A stretch of DNA of 64,000 nucleotides, from assembly GCF_036885605.1 (NCBI RefSeq), contig NZ_CP142523.1, positions 5,146,001-5,210,000 of the forward strand, read 5' to 3'. Made by a program: the position numbers and the translations under genes. Within the stretch, counting starts at the first letter, position 1, and every line of letters begins with the position of its first letter. The notes below the pieces were generated by a model. That model searched no databases and had not been told where the DNA came from. It saw only the letters and a list, made by a program, of their open reading frames with translations. Positions 34,331-43,519 of this stretch are shown piece by piece. The stretch comes from Janthinobacterium sp. TB1-E2 (GTDB taxonomy: Bacteria; Pseudomonadota; Gammaproteobacteria; Burkholderiales; Burkholderiaceae_D).

Positions 34331-35238
34331 GACTTTGCCTCCACTGATAAGGTCGGCACATCAGCAGAGGATTGCTCTGCCATCCAGAGTTCAAACAATG
34401 AATCGGGTGTTTGCGCCCTAGCAGGCTCTGCTAGCCAGGACGCAATTTGCGGCCGTGTTTGCAGACCTGGGTTTTCGAGGCCAAATATGCATACGTCAAA
34501 TCGATCTGGCGGTGTTTCGAGCCGCGCATGATCGGCACAACCCAGCCAATATTCGATCAGGGCATGGGCATGTTCGGCAGTATGTGGTTCCAGCAAGCGA
34601 GGACTGGTTGCGCGCACTTGAAACAAGATGCCGTCGCCTTCCGCCGCCCGCATCAGTTGAGCGCATTGCTGCTCACTTAACGATATACCAAGCGCCGCCG
34701 GTAGCGCTTCACCAGGCAAGGTCAAATCACTCCAGTCGGCTTTGCGCGTGACGTATTGCCAACGGTGTGCCGGCCCGCAAAACTGGCCCAACTGCTGCGC
34801 CGTCAATATATTGAAAAGCGGCGGCAAAATGCGGGTATCGGCAAACGACAACGCCACCGTATAGTCTGCGGCATCGACGATGCACCATGATGCCAAACGG
34901 GCAGCCAGTTGTTGCAACGGCTCCGGCGTGACAATCAGGCTGAGCGCCGGATGACCATTGGTTTTTTCAAGTAGTCGTTCCCAAGTAAAACGAGCTGTAT
35001 CGTCAAATTCAACAAGCAGCGGCGAGATGGACAAAGTTTCTTCATTCGCACCTGGCGCACCGGAAAACAACGCCTCATATCGCAGATGCTGCGTGCGCTT
35101 AAGCAATGGATAACACGACTCGTCAAAAACACCATCGATCAACGCATAAATGTGCGCCTCGGGAAACTGACGGCGAAACGCCTGCAAGCGCGTGTGCAAT
35201 GACACTTTCCAGTCAGAAGGAAACATATTAATATCCAC
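34327..35238 (-). CDS. DUF4123 type VI effector adaptor/chaperone
   Basis: DUF4123 (Tap/Tec) proteins load a specific effector onto VgrG. The 303-residue product shows the family N-terminus (HIYALIDGVFDESCYPLLK...YEALFSG) and SPLLVEF, followed by the usual region ending in the aromatic-rich centre. It is soluble. It lies 35 bases after vgrG and overlaps the candidate immunity gene (ATGA), so it presumably serves the Tle1 effector at the operon's end. Codon use is mixed compared with the surrounding core genes. Confidence 0.85.
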   Translation of the reverse strand: MDINMFPSDWKVSLHTRLQAFRRQFPEAHIYALIDGVFDESCYPLLKRTQHLRYEALFSGAPGANEETLSISPLLVEFDDTARFTWERLLEKTNGHPALSLIVTPEPLQQLAARLASWCIVDAADYTVALSFADTRILPPLFNILTAQQLGQFCGPAHRWQYVTRKADWSDLTLPGEALPAALGISLSEQQCAQLMRAAEGDGILFQVRATSPRLLEPHTAEHAHALIEYWLGCADHARLETPPDRFDVCIFGLENPGLQTRPQIASWLAEPARAQTPDSLFELWMAEQSSADVPTLSVEAKS

Positions 35239-35273
35239 TTAGTCATGCTCCTCTAACTGTTGTTTTTGGCTAT

Positions 35274-38201
35274 TCACTCTTCCACCATGGAAAAAGGCGA
35301 ACCTGATTCGGCTGCGCTACGCCTGCATCGTTTACATATGGAACGGGAGAATCTGGGCAACGGATAAGTCAGCCGCTCCGGCCCGATAAAACTTTTCTTG
35401 CCTGCAAACACGGTAATCTTGCCCGGGCACTGGATCGTGATGTTGCCGCCCTCGATCGTGATGTTGGCGCCGCCCGCCGTCGACAGGCGGATGCTTTTCG
35501 CCGCCGCCCAGTCGATGTGCGCGTTGGCGCTGGTGACATTGACCTCTTCGCGCGCCTGCACCTTGATCTCGTCGGACTGGGCCTGCACCTCGATGGGCTG
35601 GCTGGCCGCCACCAGCTGGACGCCCAGCTCGCCCTCGCCCGGCTTGACGACACCGCCCAGCATGCCGATCGCCTGGCCCGTGTGCAATCGCCATTGGCCG
35701 CCGCTGGCGAACTGTGTATCGAGCCCGCTCATCAGTGTTGCCGTTTCGCCGTTGGCCAGTTGCATATCCTGGCCCGCCACCACGCCCAGGCCCGCCTTGG
35801 CCGCCACCGCGATGATGGCGTCGCTGCTGTGCGGCAGCTTGTCGTCGGCCGGCGCCGTGGGTTTACCGGCCGCGTCGCTCCTGGCGGCGTCCGCGCTGTC
35901 GCGGCTCAGCATGCCCGAGGCACTGGTCAAGAATGCCGGCAACGGCGCGGCCTTGGCATCGAGCGCACTGCTGCCGGGCGCCGTCGCCCCCAAGTGCGCC
36001 GCATAGGCCACCCCCTGATGCGTGACGGCCGCCTCGCTGAAAGTCTCGCCCAGCTTGGCCGCCTGCTTGAGCAGCGCCATGCCGGGCGCATTGTCGCCGG
36101 CCGGGTCGCGTGCCCGCGCGTCGTGGTTGACGAGGTAGCTGGAAATCAGGAGCCCGGCGCCCGCCCGCACCGCGCCATACGCATCGGTGCGCAGCTCGGC
36201 GCCGGCGCCGCGCAGGCTGCCCCGGTAATTGTCGGCGCCGTGGATCAAGTGGCCAAGAGTGAGTTCGCTGGCCGCATGGCTGCTTTTCAGCTGTACCCGG
36301 CCCTGGCTGTCCGTGTCGTCGAACAACAGCTGGTTGTAGCCCGCCGCTCCTCCCGCCTTGCCGAACTCCTTGCTGCGGATGCCCCATTGCGCGCCGGCAT
36401 TGCGGTGCGCCGCACTGGCTCCGGCGGCGCCATGCCACAAGGGACTGTTGCCGCCCGCCAGATTGCCCTGGCCCGCCACAGCGTGATCGTGTGACGGCTG
36501 GAAAACGCCGGCGTCGCCCGACTCGCCGCCAACACCGCCCGGGGTCGGTTTGCTTCCGCCCTCGCCCTGGCCGTTGTACAGCGCGCCGACGATGACGGGC
36601 CGGTCGATATCGTTTTCCAAAAATTGCACCAGCACTTCCTGGCCGATGCGCGGCAGGAACTGGCTGCCCATGCCGCCGCCAGCCGCGCGCTGCGCCACGC
36701 GCACCCAGCAGGTCGCGGCCGTTTCCTGTTGCCAGTGAAAGCGGATGCGCACCCGGCCCAGCCTGTCGCAATAGATTTCATCGGCGCCGCTGGCCGCGTC
36801 ATTGCCATCGGCGCCCACGACGATGGCGCTCTGGCTGCCCAGGGCCGTCGGCGTGGCATGCTGGCGCGCATCGTTGCCATCCTGCAGCGGACGCCACGGC
36901 GTGCTTGCTGTGATCATCTCGATGCAGTTGGCGTAACCGCTGGCTTGCGCCTGCGCGATCGCGGCGGCGGCATCGGGAAAACCGTCGCCCCACTGCGCCA
37001 CGGTTTCCTCCAGCAATTCCGGTATCGGGCCGAACAGTTCCGCCAATCCCTCCAGTGCCGGCACCGGCAGGTTGTTGACGCCGATGCTGGCCACGCGCAG
37101 CACGACATACTCGGGTGCGGCGCCATCGGCGGGCGGCAATGGTCCCTGCGTCAGGGTAAAACGCGTGCCGGCGCGCAGGGTTCGCACGGTCGAGCGGGCT
37201 TGCCACAGCTGGGCGCGCGCTTCATGCGCCTGCATCTGCAACTGCGCATAGCGCTGCGCCTGGGCGGCGCTGGCGTACCAGTACTGGCCCGGCGTATCGT
37301 AGCTTTCCAGCACCGGCGCATTCTTGCCGCCGAGCGCCGTGTTGGTCGGCACGCTGGCGGCCACGGCCTTTTTCGCCTTGTAGTCATAGCTGAGTACGCT
37401 GCTCAGGCCCACCTGCAGGCTGCGCCGCGCGCTCAAGGCCTGCACGCTGTCGCCCGGCTCGCCGACGCGCGCGCCATGAAAGCGCAAGCCGCCGCCCTGC
37501 GCGCTGCTGGCGTCCTCGGGCGTGGCGCACACCTGGCTGCTGTCGGCAAAGACGATCATGGTCTGACCGTCAAACCGCCAGGCCAGCCCTTCTTCCGTCA
37601 GCAGCCGGCGCACGAAATCGTAGTCCGATTCGCGGTACTGGCAGCAATAGCTGCGCTCGCCCGCCTCCTGCATGAATGACGCCACCTCGTCGCTCCAGCG
37701 CCACAGCGCGTACGGCGCATACGCCTGCAAGACCTCGTCGACGATGGCGCTCACGCTCCTGTCTTGCCAGACGCGGCTGTTACGCGCCTGGGTCAGCAGC
37801 CACAGCCATGGCGTGATGCGCAGCCGGTAGCGCGCCAGGCCGCCATTGCTGCCCAGCGTGGCGGCGGCGCTGATATAGCCGGAAAATGGGGTGCGCGTGC
37901 CGTCCGCCAGGCTGATATGCAGGCTGGCCGGCTGGCCCAGCAGGGACGCCAGCGCCACATGGGCGCTGGTGGACAAGGCGATGATGTCGCGCGCGCCCAC
38001 CTCCTGCAGCCGTTCGTCGGCGGCAAAGGCTTCGACCAGCAAGCCGCTGTCCTGTCCATCGTCGCCGATGGACAATGCATACAGGCGTGTCGCGCCGTTG
38101 AAGGCGGCTACCGCGCTAACGATATCTTGTGTCAAAAGATGCTCTTCATCTGGAGAGTGGCATCGCACATTGCTTATTAAAACAATGTACAAAATAAACA
38201 A
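35274..38201 (-). CDS. vgrG: Type VI secretion spike protein VgrG
   Basis: VgrG forms the trimeric spike tip of the type VI secretion tube. The 975-residue protein has the gp27-like domain (about 25-430, with SYCCQYRESDYDFVRRLLTEEGL) and a gp5/OB domain (about 470-560: DRLGRVRIRFHWQ, WVRVAQ, GSQFLPRIGQEVLVQFLENDIDRPVIVGALYNG). A long DUF2345 beta-helix region follows (about 600-940). The short tail has a CxxC pair (ICKRCRR). The N-terminus is uncertain: ATG 38201 gives a hydrophobic start, while family alignment from memory suggests beginning near LLTQDIVSAV, for example at the TTG around residue 23. No core type VI genes are in the window. Confidence 0.92.
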   Translation of the reverse strand: MFILYIVLISNVRCHSPDEEHLLTQDIVSAVAAFNGATRLYALSIGDDGQDSGLLVEAFAADERLQEVGARDIIALSTSAHVALASLLGQPASLHISLADGTRTPFSGYISAAATLGSNGGLARYRLRITPWLWLLTQARNSRVWQDRSVSAIVDEVLQAYAPYALWRWSDEVASFMQEAGERSYCCQYRESDYDFVRRLLTEEGLAWRFDGQTMIVFADSSQVCATPEDASSAQGGGLRFHGARVGEPGDSVQALSARRSLQVGLSSVLSYDYKAKKAVAASVPTNTALGGKNAPVLESYDTPGQYWYASAAQAQRYAQLQMQAHEARAQLWQARSTVRTLRAGTRFTLTQGPLPPADGAAPEYVVLRVASIGVNNLPVPALEGLAELFGPIPELLEETVAQWGDGFPDAAAAIAQAQASGYANCIEMITASTPWRPLQDGNDARQHATPTALGSQSAIVVGADGNDAASGADEIYCDRLGRVRIRFHWQQETAATCWVRVAQRAAGGGMGSQFLPRIGQEVLVQFLENDIDRPVIVGALYNGQGEGGSKPTPGGVGGESGDAGVFQPSHDHAVAGQGNLAGGNSPLWHGAAGASAAHRNAGAQWGIRSKEFGKAGGAAGYNQLLFDDTDSQGRVQLKSSHAASELTLGHLIHGADNYRGSLRGAGAELRTDAYGAVRAGAGLLISSYLVNHDARARDPAGDNAPGMALLKQAAKLGETFSEAAVTHQGVAYAAHLGATAPGSSALDAKAAPLPAFLTSASGMLSRDSADAARSDAAGKPTAPADDKLPHSSDAIIAVAAKAGLGVVAGQDMQLANGETATLMSGLDTQFASGGQWRLHTGQAIGMLGGVVKPGEGELGVQLVAASQPIEVQAQSDEIKVQAREEVNVTSANAHIDWAAAKSIRLSTAGGANITIEGGNITIQCPGKITVFAGKKSFIGPERLTYPLPRFSRSICKRCRRSAAESGSPFSMVEE

Positions 38202-38342
38202 GTCCAGGCAATTATGCGCGAGTTCTCAAAAAAGCAAGATTCAATTGAGTAAGTAGTGCGCGGGCAAACCAATAGTCGATGCTTCAGGCAGTGAATTCGG
38301 TACAATAGCCCGGCAAGCCCATTCACTCTTTCCCGTGCAGCC

Positions 38343-39278
38343 ATGAACCAACTCGAACAACTGAAGCAATTTACTACCGTGGTGGCCGACACCGGCGACT
38401 TCCAATCGATCCAGGCATACACGCCGCGCGATGCGACGACGAATCCGTCGCTGATCCTGAAGGCCGTGCAAAAGGATGAATACAAGCCGCTGCTGGAAAA
38501 GGCCGTGCGCGACCATCCGAACGCCTCGACCGCCGAAATCATCGACCGCCTGCTGATCGCCTTTGGCGTGGAAATCCTGCAAACCATCCCCGGCCGCGTC
38601 TCCACCGAAGTCGATGCGCGCCTGTCGTTCGACACGGAAGGCACGGTCGCCAAGGGCCGCGACCTGATCGCCCTGTATTCGAATGCCGGCATTCCGCGCG
38701 AGCGCGTGCTGATCAAGATCGCCTCCACCTGGGAAGGCATCCGCGCCGCCGCCATCCTGGAAAAGGAAGGCATCCGCTGCAACATGACCCTGCTGTTCTC
38801 GCTGGCCCAGGCGATTGCCTGCGCCGAAGCGGGCGCCCAGCTCATTTCGCCGTTCGTCGGCCGCATCTACGACTGGTACAAGAAATCGACGGGTATCGAT
38901 TACATGGGCGCGGAAGACCCGGGCGTGCAATCGGTCCGCCGCATCTACAACTACTACCGCAAATTCGGCTACAAGACCGAGGTGATGGGCGCGAGCTTCC
39001 GCAACACGTCGCAAATCCTCGAACTGGCCGGCTGCGACCTGCTCACCATCAGCCCCGACCTGCTGCAAAAACTGGCCGACAGCGATGCGCCGGTGGAACG
39101 CAAGCTGAGCGCCGAAGCGGCGCCATCGACCAGCATCGTGCAAATGTCGCTGAACGAAGAAGCCTTCCGCTTCATGATGAATGAAGACGCGATGGCGACG
39201 GAAAAACTGGCCGAAGGCATCCGCGCCTTCTGCATCGATTCCGGCAAGCTGAAACAGATGATCGCGGCGCTGCGTTAA
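38343..39278 (+). CDS. tal: Transaldolase
   Basis: Transaldolase transfers a three-carbon unit between sugar phosphates in the non-oxidative pentose phosphate pathway. The 311-residue protein is of the TalB type: [13 protein letters not shown] near the N-terminus and the Schiff-base Lys125 in [11 protein letters not shown]. Length is typical. It is monocistronic, with a strong terminator after it, and is transcribed divergently from vgrG. The type VI cargo operon separates it from hexR and the rest of the sugar-phosphate genes. Confidence 0.96.
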   Translation: MNQLEQLKQFTTVVADTGDFQSIQAYTPRDATTNPSLILKAVQKDEYKPLLEKAVRDHPNASTAEIIDRLLIAFGVEILQTIPGRVSTEVDARLSFDTEGTVAKGRDLIALYSNAGIPRERVLIKIASTWEGIRAAAILEKEGIRCNMTLLFSLAQAIACAEAGAQLISPFVGRIYDWYKKSTGIDYMGAEDPGVQSVRRIYNYYRKFGYKTEVMGASFRNTSQILELAGCDLLTISPDLLQKLADSDAPVERKLSAEAAPSTSIVQMSLNEEAFRFMMNEDAMATEKLAEGIRAFCIDSGKLKQMIAALR

Positions 39279-39306
39279 TCGCGGCAATCGCGACGGACGA
39301 AAAAGA

Positions 39307-39339
39307 GCGGCGCCGTGCATTGCACGGCGCCGCTTTTTT
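39307..39339 (+). terminator. Strong terminator after tal
   Basis: GCGGCGCCGTGCA and TGCACGGCGCCGC are perfect 13-base arms around a single base, followed by seven T residues. An A run precedes it, so it can also serve the convergent lipoprotein gene. Confidence 0.92.
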
Positions 39340-39352
39340 CATGCCCGTGCGA

Positions 39353-40222
39353 TCAGGAGCAGCGGAACGTGGCCACGCCCTGGTAATTGGCGCCATTCGC
39401 CAGCTGCGCCTTGTAGGCGGCGATCAGCAGATAGCGGCCGGCGCCGCCGTCGCCCAGCATCAGCTGCGCGCCCGTGCCATTCGACAGGTAGCCGCCGGTG
39501 ATGCTGCTGGAACCTGGCGAAGCGATGGTCGTCGAAGCCGATACTTTGCCCGTGCTGCCGCCAGCGCTGGCGTCGATGGCCAGCGCTATTTTCGCGCCGG
39601 AGGCATCGAAGGACATGCTGCCAGTGCCGCTGGCAGTGCCGAAGTAGCCGCTCGACGAGATGTTCGTACCGCCTGTATAGCTTGGCGCCGTGAACGTGCC
39701 GGCATCGCAGGTGAACGTGCCGGTCGCTGGCAATGCGGCGAGCACGTTGTAGGCGACGTAATGCGCGCTGGCATTGTTACCGGTCAACGTCGTGGCACCA
39801 GTACTGTTGCTGAATGAGCCCTTGAACCAGCGTCCCTGCGCAAAAGCCGCGTCGCCGCTGATTTCGCGCGTCACGGACGGGTTGCCCGTCAGCACGATGC
39901 TGCCGATATTGCTCAAGGCGCCGGAGGTATCCTGGACCAGCAGGCTGGCCTTGCCACTGCTCTGCAAGCCGATAGCCGTAAAGATGAAGCGGCTATTGTC
40001 GCCATTGACGAAACGGGCGCTGACACTACCCGTGTTTTCGCCGGTGGCCGCTGGCACCGTGGGAACGACAGGAACGACAGGAACGACGGGCGCCACCGGA
40101 TCGGCAGGCTTGGCCGTGTTCACGGCAACCGACGTGTCGGATGGGGAAGAGGAACCGCCACCACCGCAAGCGGCAAGCGAAGCGGCGATCAGGGTCAGAA
40201 CAAAAGCGTGATTCAGTTGCAT
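39353..40222 (-). CDS. Hypothetical lipoprotein, Gly/Ser/Thr-rich
   Basis: The 289-residue protein has a type II signal peptide ending SLAACGGGG, so it is probably lipid-anchored. A short repeat (VVPVVPVVP, from tandem 9-base units at about 40060-40090) forms the linker. The remainder is rich in Gly, Ser, Thr and Ala, with regularly alternating strands that suggest a beta-rich fold, and two cysteines (CDAG; FRCS at the end). No domain is recognised. ATG 40222 is used because it begins the signal peptide; the open frame extends 15 codons further upstream. Likely an envelope protein of unknown role. Confidence 0.72.
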   Translation of the reverse strand: MQLNHAFVLTLIAASLAACGGGGSSSPSDTSVAVNTAKPADPVAPVVPVVPVVPTVPAATGENTGSVSARFVNGDNSRFIFTAIGLQSSGKASLLVQDTSGALSNIGSIVLTGNPSVTREISGDAAFAQGRWFKGSFSNSTGATTLTGNNASAHYVAYNVLAALPATGTFTCDAGTFTAPSYTGGTNISSSGYFGTASGTGSMSFDASGAKIALAIDASAGGSTGKVSASTTIASPGSSSITGGYLSNGTGAQLMLGDGGAGRYLLIAAYKAQLANGANYQGVATFRCS

Positions 40223-40426
40223 ACGATTCCAATAAAAAAAGCAAGACATAAGGAATCCTTGGCACATGCCAAAAATTCAACGTCCAATATTATGCAACAT
40301 TTCTCAAGAGAATGGTTGCCTTAAAGAAATTTATTAATACTAACAATGGGACTATAGCGAGCGCGACTGTGTCATGGCGCCACGCTGGCGGTAAAATACC
40401 TGGCTACAGGCCGCCAACGACTACTC

Positions 40427-41500
40427 ATGCAATCACCGATCACTATCCGCCTGGGCCGCCGCGCCCGGGCGCGCATCGCCGACAACGGGGTGCGCGCCAG
40501 CGATATCGCCATCGTTCCTGCCGCCGCAGGCGGGCCGAAAGGCTTGATCCTGCACCAGCTCGATTGCTGGCTGTTCGGCCACTTCCTGCCACAAGCGCCG
40601 CGTCCGCGCCAGTTCGTCGGCGCTTCGATCGGCGCCTGGCGCATGGCCGCCGCCGTGTTCCCCGACCCTGTCGCCGCGCAGCGCCGCCTGGTGCGCGAAT
40701 ACGTGGGCCAGCGTTATCCCGACAAACCCGAGGCGGCGCACGTCAGCCGCACCTGCCGCGCCCTGCTCGACGCCGTCCTCGATGGCCAGGATGCGCAGCT
40801 GCTGCGGCACGAGCGCCACAGCCTGTCGGTGCTGGCCGTACGCGGCATCGGCGCGCTGGCGCAGCCGGGCAAATGGCGCGACCGGCGCGGCTTCCTGATG
40901 GCGGCCGCCGGCAACGCCGTGGCGCGCGCGCGCCTGGCCGCCTCGCTGGAACGCGCCGTGTTCCATGCCGGACCGGATGGCGCCAGCTGGCTGCGCTCGC
41001 GCTTCGACGCCTTCCATTCCCACTTCGTGCCGCTGGCGCAAGACAACCTGCGCGACGCGCTGCTGGCCTCCGGCTCCATTCCGCTGGTGCTCGATGCGGT
41101 CACGGACATCGCCGGCGCGCCGCCCGGGCGCTACTGGGACGGCGGCCTGGTCGACTACCATTTGCACCTGCCCTACCAGCGCGAACCGGACCTCGTGCTG
41201 TATCCGCATTTTGCCGACCATATCGTACCGGGCTGGCTGGACAAGGCCATGCCCTGGCGCCGCGCGCGCAGCGGCGATAGCGCACTCGACAACATGATCC
41301 TCGTCTCGCCGTCGCCCGCCTTCGTGGCCAGCCTGCCCAACGGCAAACTGCCGGACCGGCGCGACTTCCCCCATTACGGGCAAGACCACGCGGCGCGCAT
41401 GCGCGACTGGCGCCGCGCCATCGCGGAAAGCGAGCGCATGGCGGCCGCCTTCGCCCGCTGGGCCGAGCAGCCGGACTTGCGCCAGGCGGGCGATCTGTAG
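40427..41500 (+). CDS. Patatin-like phospholipase family protein
   Basis: Patatin-like enzymes use a Ser-Asp dyad to hydrolyse acyl lipids. The 357-residue protein has the glycine-rich oxyanion sequence AAAGGPKGL (about 32-40), the nucleophile elbow GASIGAW (Ser in GxSxG, about 65-71) and the Asp motif DGGLVDYH at about 242-249. All three expected elements are present, so it is probably active. No signal peptide is seen. It stands alone between a lipoprotein gene and a chemoreceptor gene. The substrate is unknown. Confidence 0.85.
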   Translation: MQSPITIRLGRRARARIADNGVRASDIAIVPAAAGGPKGLILHQLDCWLFGHFLPQAPRPRQFVGASIGAWRMAAAVFPDPVAAQRRLVREYVGQRYPDKPEAAHVSRTCRALLDAVLDGQDAQLLRHERHSLSVLAVRGIGALAQPGKWRDRRGFLMAAAGNAVARARLAASLERAVFHAGPDGASWLRSRFDAFHSHFVPLAQDNLRDALLASGSIPLVLDAVTDIAGAPPGRYWDGGLVDYHLHLPYQREPDLVLYPHFADHIVPGWLDKAMPWRRARSGDSALDNMILVSPSPAFVASLPNGKLPDRRDFPHYGQDHAARMRDWRRAIAESERMAAAFARWAEQPDLRQAGDL

Positions 41501-41621
41501 CACGGGCGTGGCTGCAACAGACGCCAAAACAAGCGCGCGTTTCGCTCGCCTCTTGGTCACTTCTCAGTGCATACTATGTCGCACAGGCAATTAAATCCCC
41601 TCTGCGACAGGAGCTCCAACC

Positions 41622-43352
41622 ATGCACGCCCTCTCCCACCTTCGTATCGGCACGCGCCTGGCTGCAGGCTTCGCGCTGGTGCTGCTGCTGTCCGTGATCT
41701 CCACCTCGTACGCGCTGTACAGCGCCCACGTGAATGCCGAAGCGACGCGGCAAATGATGGAAAAACCGCTGGCCAAGGAACGCCTCGTATCGGACTGGTA
41801 CGTGCTGATCTATTCGGCCATCGCGCGCACCTCGATGATCGCCAAAAGCACGGATGAAACCCTGTCCAGCGTGTTTGCCGACACCATCGCCGACAGCACC
41901 AAACAGGGCAGCGAACTGCTGAAGAAAATCGAGGCGCTGCTCGACAGCGACGAAGAAAAAGCCATCTTCAAATCGTCCATCGCCGAGCGCGTCAAGTACC
42001 AGGATGCCAAGACCCTGGTGATGAATGCGCGCAAGGCAGGCGACGCGGCGCAGGCGGAAAGCACCTACCGCGACAGCTTCGCGCCGGCCGCCACCAAATA
42101 CCAGAACAACGTCAAGGCCCTGCTGTCGCAGCAGCGCCAGGCCATCGACGCCACGGCGCACGCGATCGAGGCGGCCAACGGGCGCAGCTTCACCCTGCTG
42201 CTGACCTTGTGCGTGCTGGTGGTGGCGCTGGGCAGCATCTGCGCCTGGCTGATCACGCGCTCGATCACGCAGCCGTTGAAGGCTGCCGTGAAAGTGGCGG
42301 AAACGGTGGCCGACGGCGACTTGCGCACGCATTTCGGCAAGGCCGCCAGCGATGAAATCGGCGACCTGATGCGCGCGCTGCACGGCATGAACGAGGCGCT
42401 GCGCAAGGTGGTGTCGGAAGTGCAGACGGGCACCAACGCGATCGCCACGGCATCGGGCGAAATCGCCGCCGGCAACCAGGATTTGTCGGCCCGCACGGAG
42501 CAGCAGGCCAGCTCGCTGGAAGAGACGGCGTCGTCGATGGAAGAACTGACCAGCACCGTCAAGCAGAATGCGGACAATGCGCGCCAGGCCAACCAGATGG
42601 CGGTGGCCGCGTCCGGCGTGGCCGAACGGGGCGGCAGCATCGTCAGCCAGGTGGTCGACACCATGGGCGCCATCGATACGGCATCGACGAAAATCGTCGA
42701 CATCATCGGCGTCATCGACGGCATCGCCTTCCAGACGAATATCCTGGCCTTGAACGCGGCCGTCGAAGCGGCGCGCGCCGGCGAGCAGGGACGCGGCTTT
42801 GCCGTCGTCGCCACGGAAGTGCGCAGCCTGGCGCAGCGCTCGGCCGCGGCGGCGCGCGAAATCAAGACCCTGATCGGCGACTCGGTGGAACAGGTCAACA
42901 ATGGCACGCGGCTGGTGCAGCAGGCGGGCAGCACCATGGGTGAAGTGGTCGACAGCGTGCGCAGGGTGACCGACATCATGGCCGAGATCACCGCCGCCAG
43001 TGCCGAACAAAGCCTGGGCATCGACCAGGTCAACCAGGCCATCGCGCAGATGGACCAGGTAACGCAGCAAAATGCGGCCCTGGTGGAAGAAGCGGCCGCC
43101 GCGGCCGAAAGCATGCAGGACCAGGCCGCGCGCCTGGCGCAAGTGGCGGCCGGCTTCCAGCTCGAACACGTCGTCGCGGCGGCGCCCGTGCGCGCCGCGC
43201 GGCCAGCCAAGGCCGCCATTGCCAGCACGCAAAAACTCGCGCCACGCCAGTCCCAGGCCACGGCCGGCAAGCCGGCAGCACCCAAGGCGGCCGGTGCGGC
43301 GGCGCACAAAACGCCATCGCACATCGCCGGCGACGACTGGGAGGAATTTTAA
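41622..43352 (+). CDS. Methyl-accepting chemotaxis protein
   Basis: This transmembrane chemoreceptor has a first membrane helix at about 9-31 and a helical periplasmic sensor of the four-helix-bundle type at about 35-188. A second membrane helix (about 190-213), a HAMP domain and a long signalling domain follow. The hairpin tip motif is GIAFQTNILALNAAVEAARAGE, followed by GRGFAVVATEVRSLAQRS. The last residues DDWEEF form a CheR/CheB docking pentapeptide (WEEF), which supports methylation-dependent adaptation. It is 576 residues, a normal length. The ligand is unknown. A hairpin follows the gene. Confidence 0.95.
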   Translation: MHALSHLRIGTRLAAGFALVLLLSVISTSYALYSAHVNAEATRQMMEKPLAKERLVSDWYVLIYSAIARTSMIAKSTDETLSSVFADTIADSTKQGSELLKKIEALLDSDEEKAIFKSSIAERVKYQDAKTLVMNARKAGDAAQAESTYRDSFAPAATKYQNNVKALLSQQRQAIDATAHAIEAANGRSFTLLLTLCVLVVALGSICAWLITRSITQPLKAAVKVAETVADGDLRTHFGKAASDEIGDLMRALHGMNEALRKVVSEVQTGTNAIATASGEIAAGNQDLSARTEQQASSLEETASSMEELTSTVKQNADNARQANQMAVAASGVAERGGSIVSQVVDTMGAIDTASTKIVDIIGVIDGIAFQTNILALNAAVEAARAGEQGRGFAVVATEVRSLAQRSAAAAREIKTLIGDSVEQVNNGTRLVQQAGSTMGEVVDSVRRVTDIMAEITAASAEQSLGIDQVNQAIAQMDQVTQQNAALVEEAAAAAESMQDQAARLAQVAAGFQLEHVVAAAPVRAARPAKAAIASTQKLAPRQSQATAGKPAAPKAAGAAAHKTPSHIAGDDWEEF

Positions 43353-43384
43353 GCCAGGGGGTTCAAGCCCGGTTTTCAAGCACA

Positions 43385-43424
43385 GTTTCAAGCGCCGTGC
43401 CGGCGGCGGCAAGGCGCTTGAAAC
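43385..43424 (+). terminator. Hairpin after the chemoreceptor gene
   Basis: GTTTCAAGCGCC (43385-43396) and GGCGCTTGAAAC (43413-43424) are perfect 12-base arms around a 16-base loop, followed by TATTTG. It lies 33 bases after the stop codon. The T run is short, so it may also be a messenger-stabilising hairpin. TTCAAGC occurs three times in the same stretch. Confidence 0.6.
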
Positions 43425-43519
43425 TATTTGACAGCGGCGCCAGGCGCGCCGATACTGGTTTCAGGTGGGACTGGCGCGCCACCGCGACATGAGACAGCCG
43501 GCGCCTCCAGGGAGAGACC

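Noticed and set aside
40058-40095. Tandem 9-base units considered as a possible CRISPR-like or regulatory repeat
   Set aside because: They are in-frame codons for a Val-Val-Pro linker in a lipoprotein, with no spacers.
40312-41280. 322-codon + strand frame overlapping the patatin-like gene
   Set aside because: It is an out-of-frame Arg/Pro/Ala-rich translation with no ribosome binding site; the patatin frame has all the catalytic motifs.
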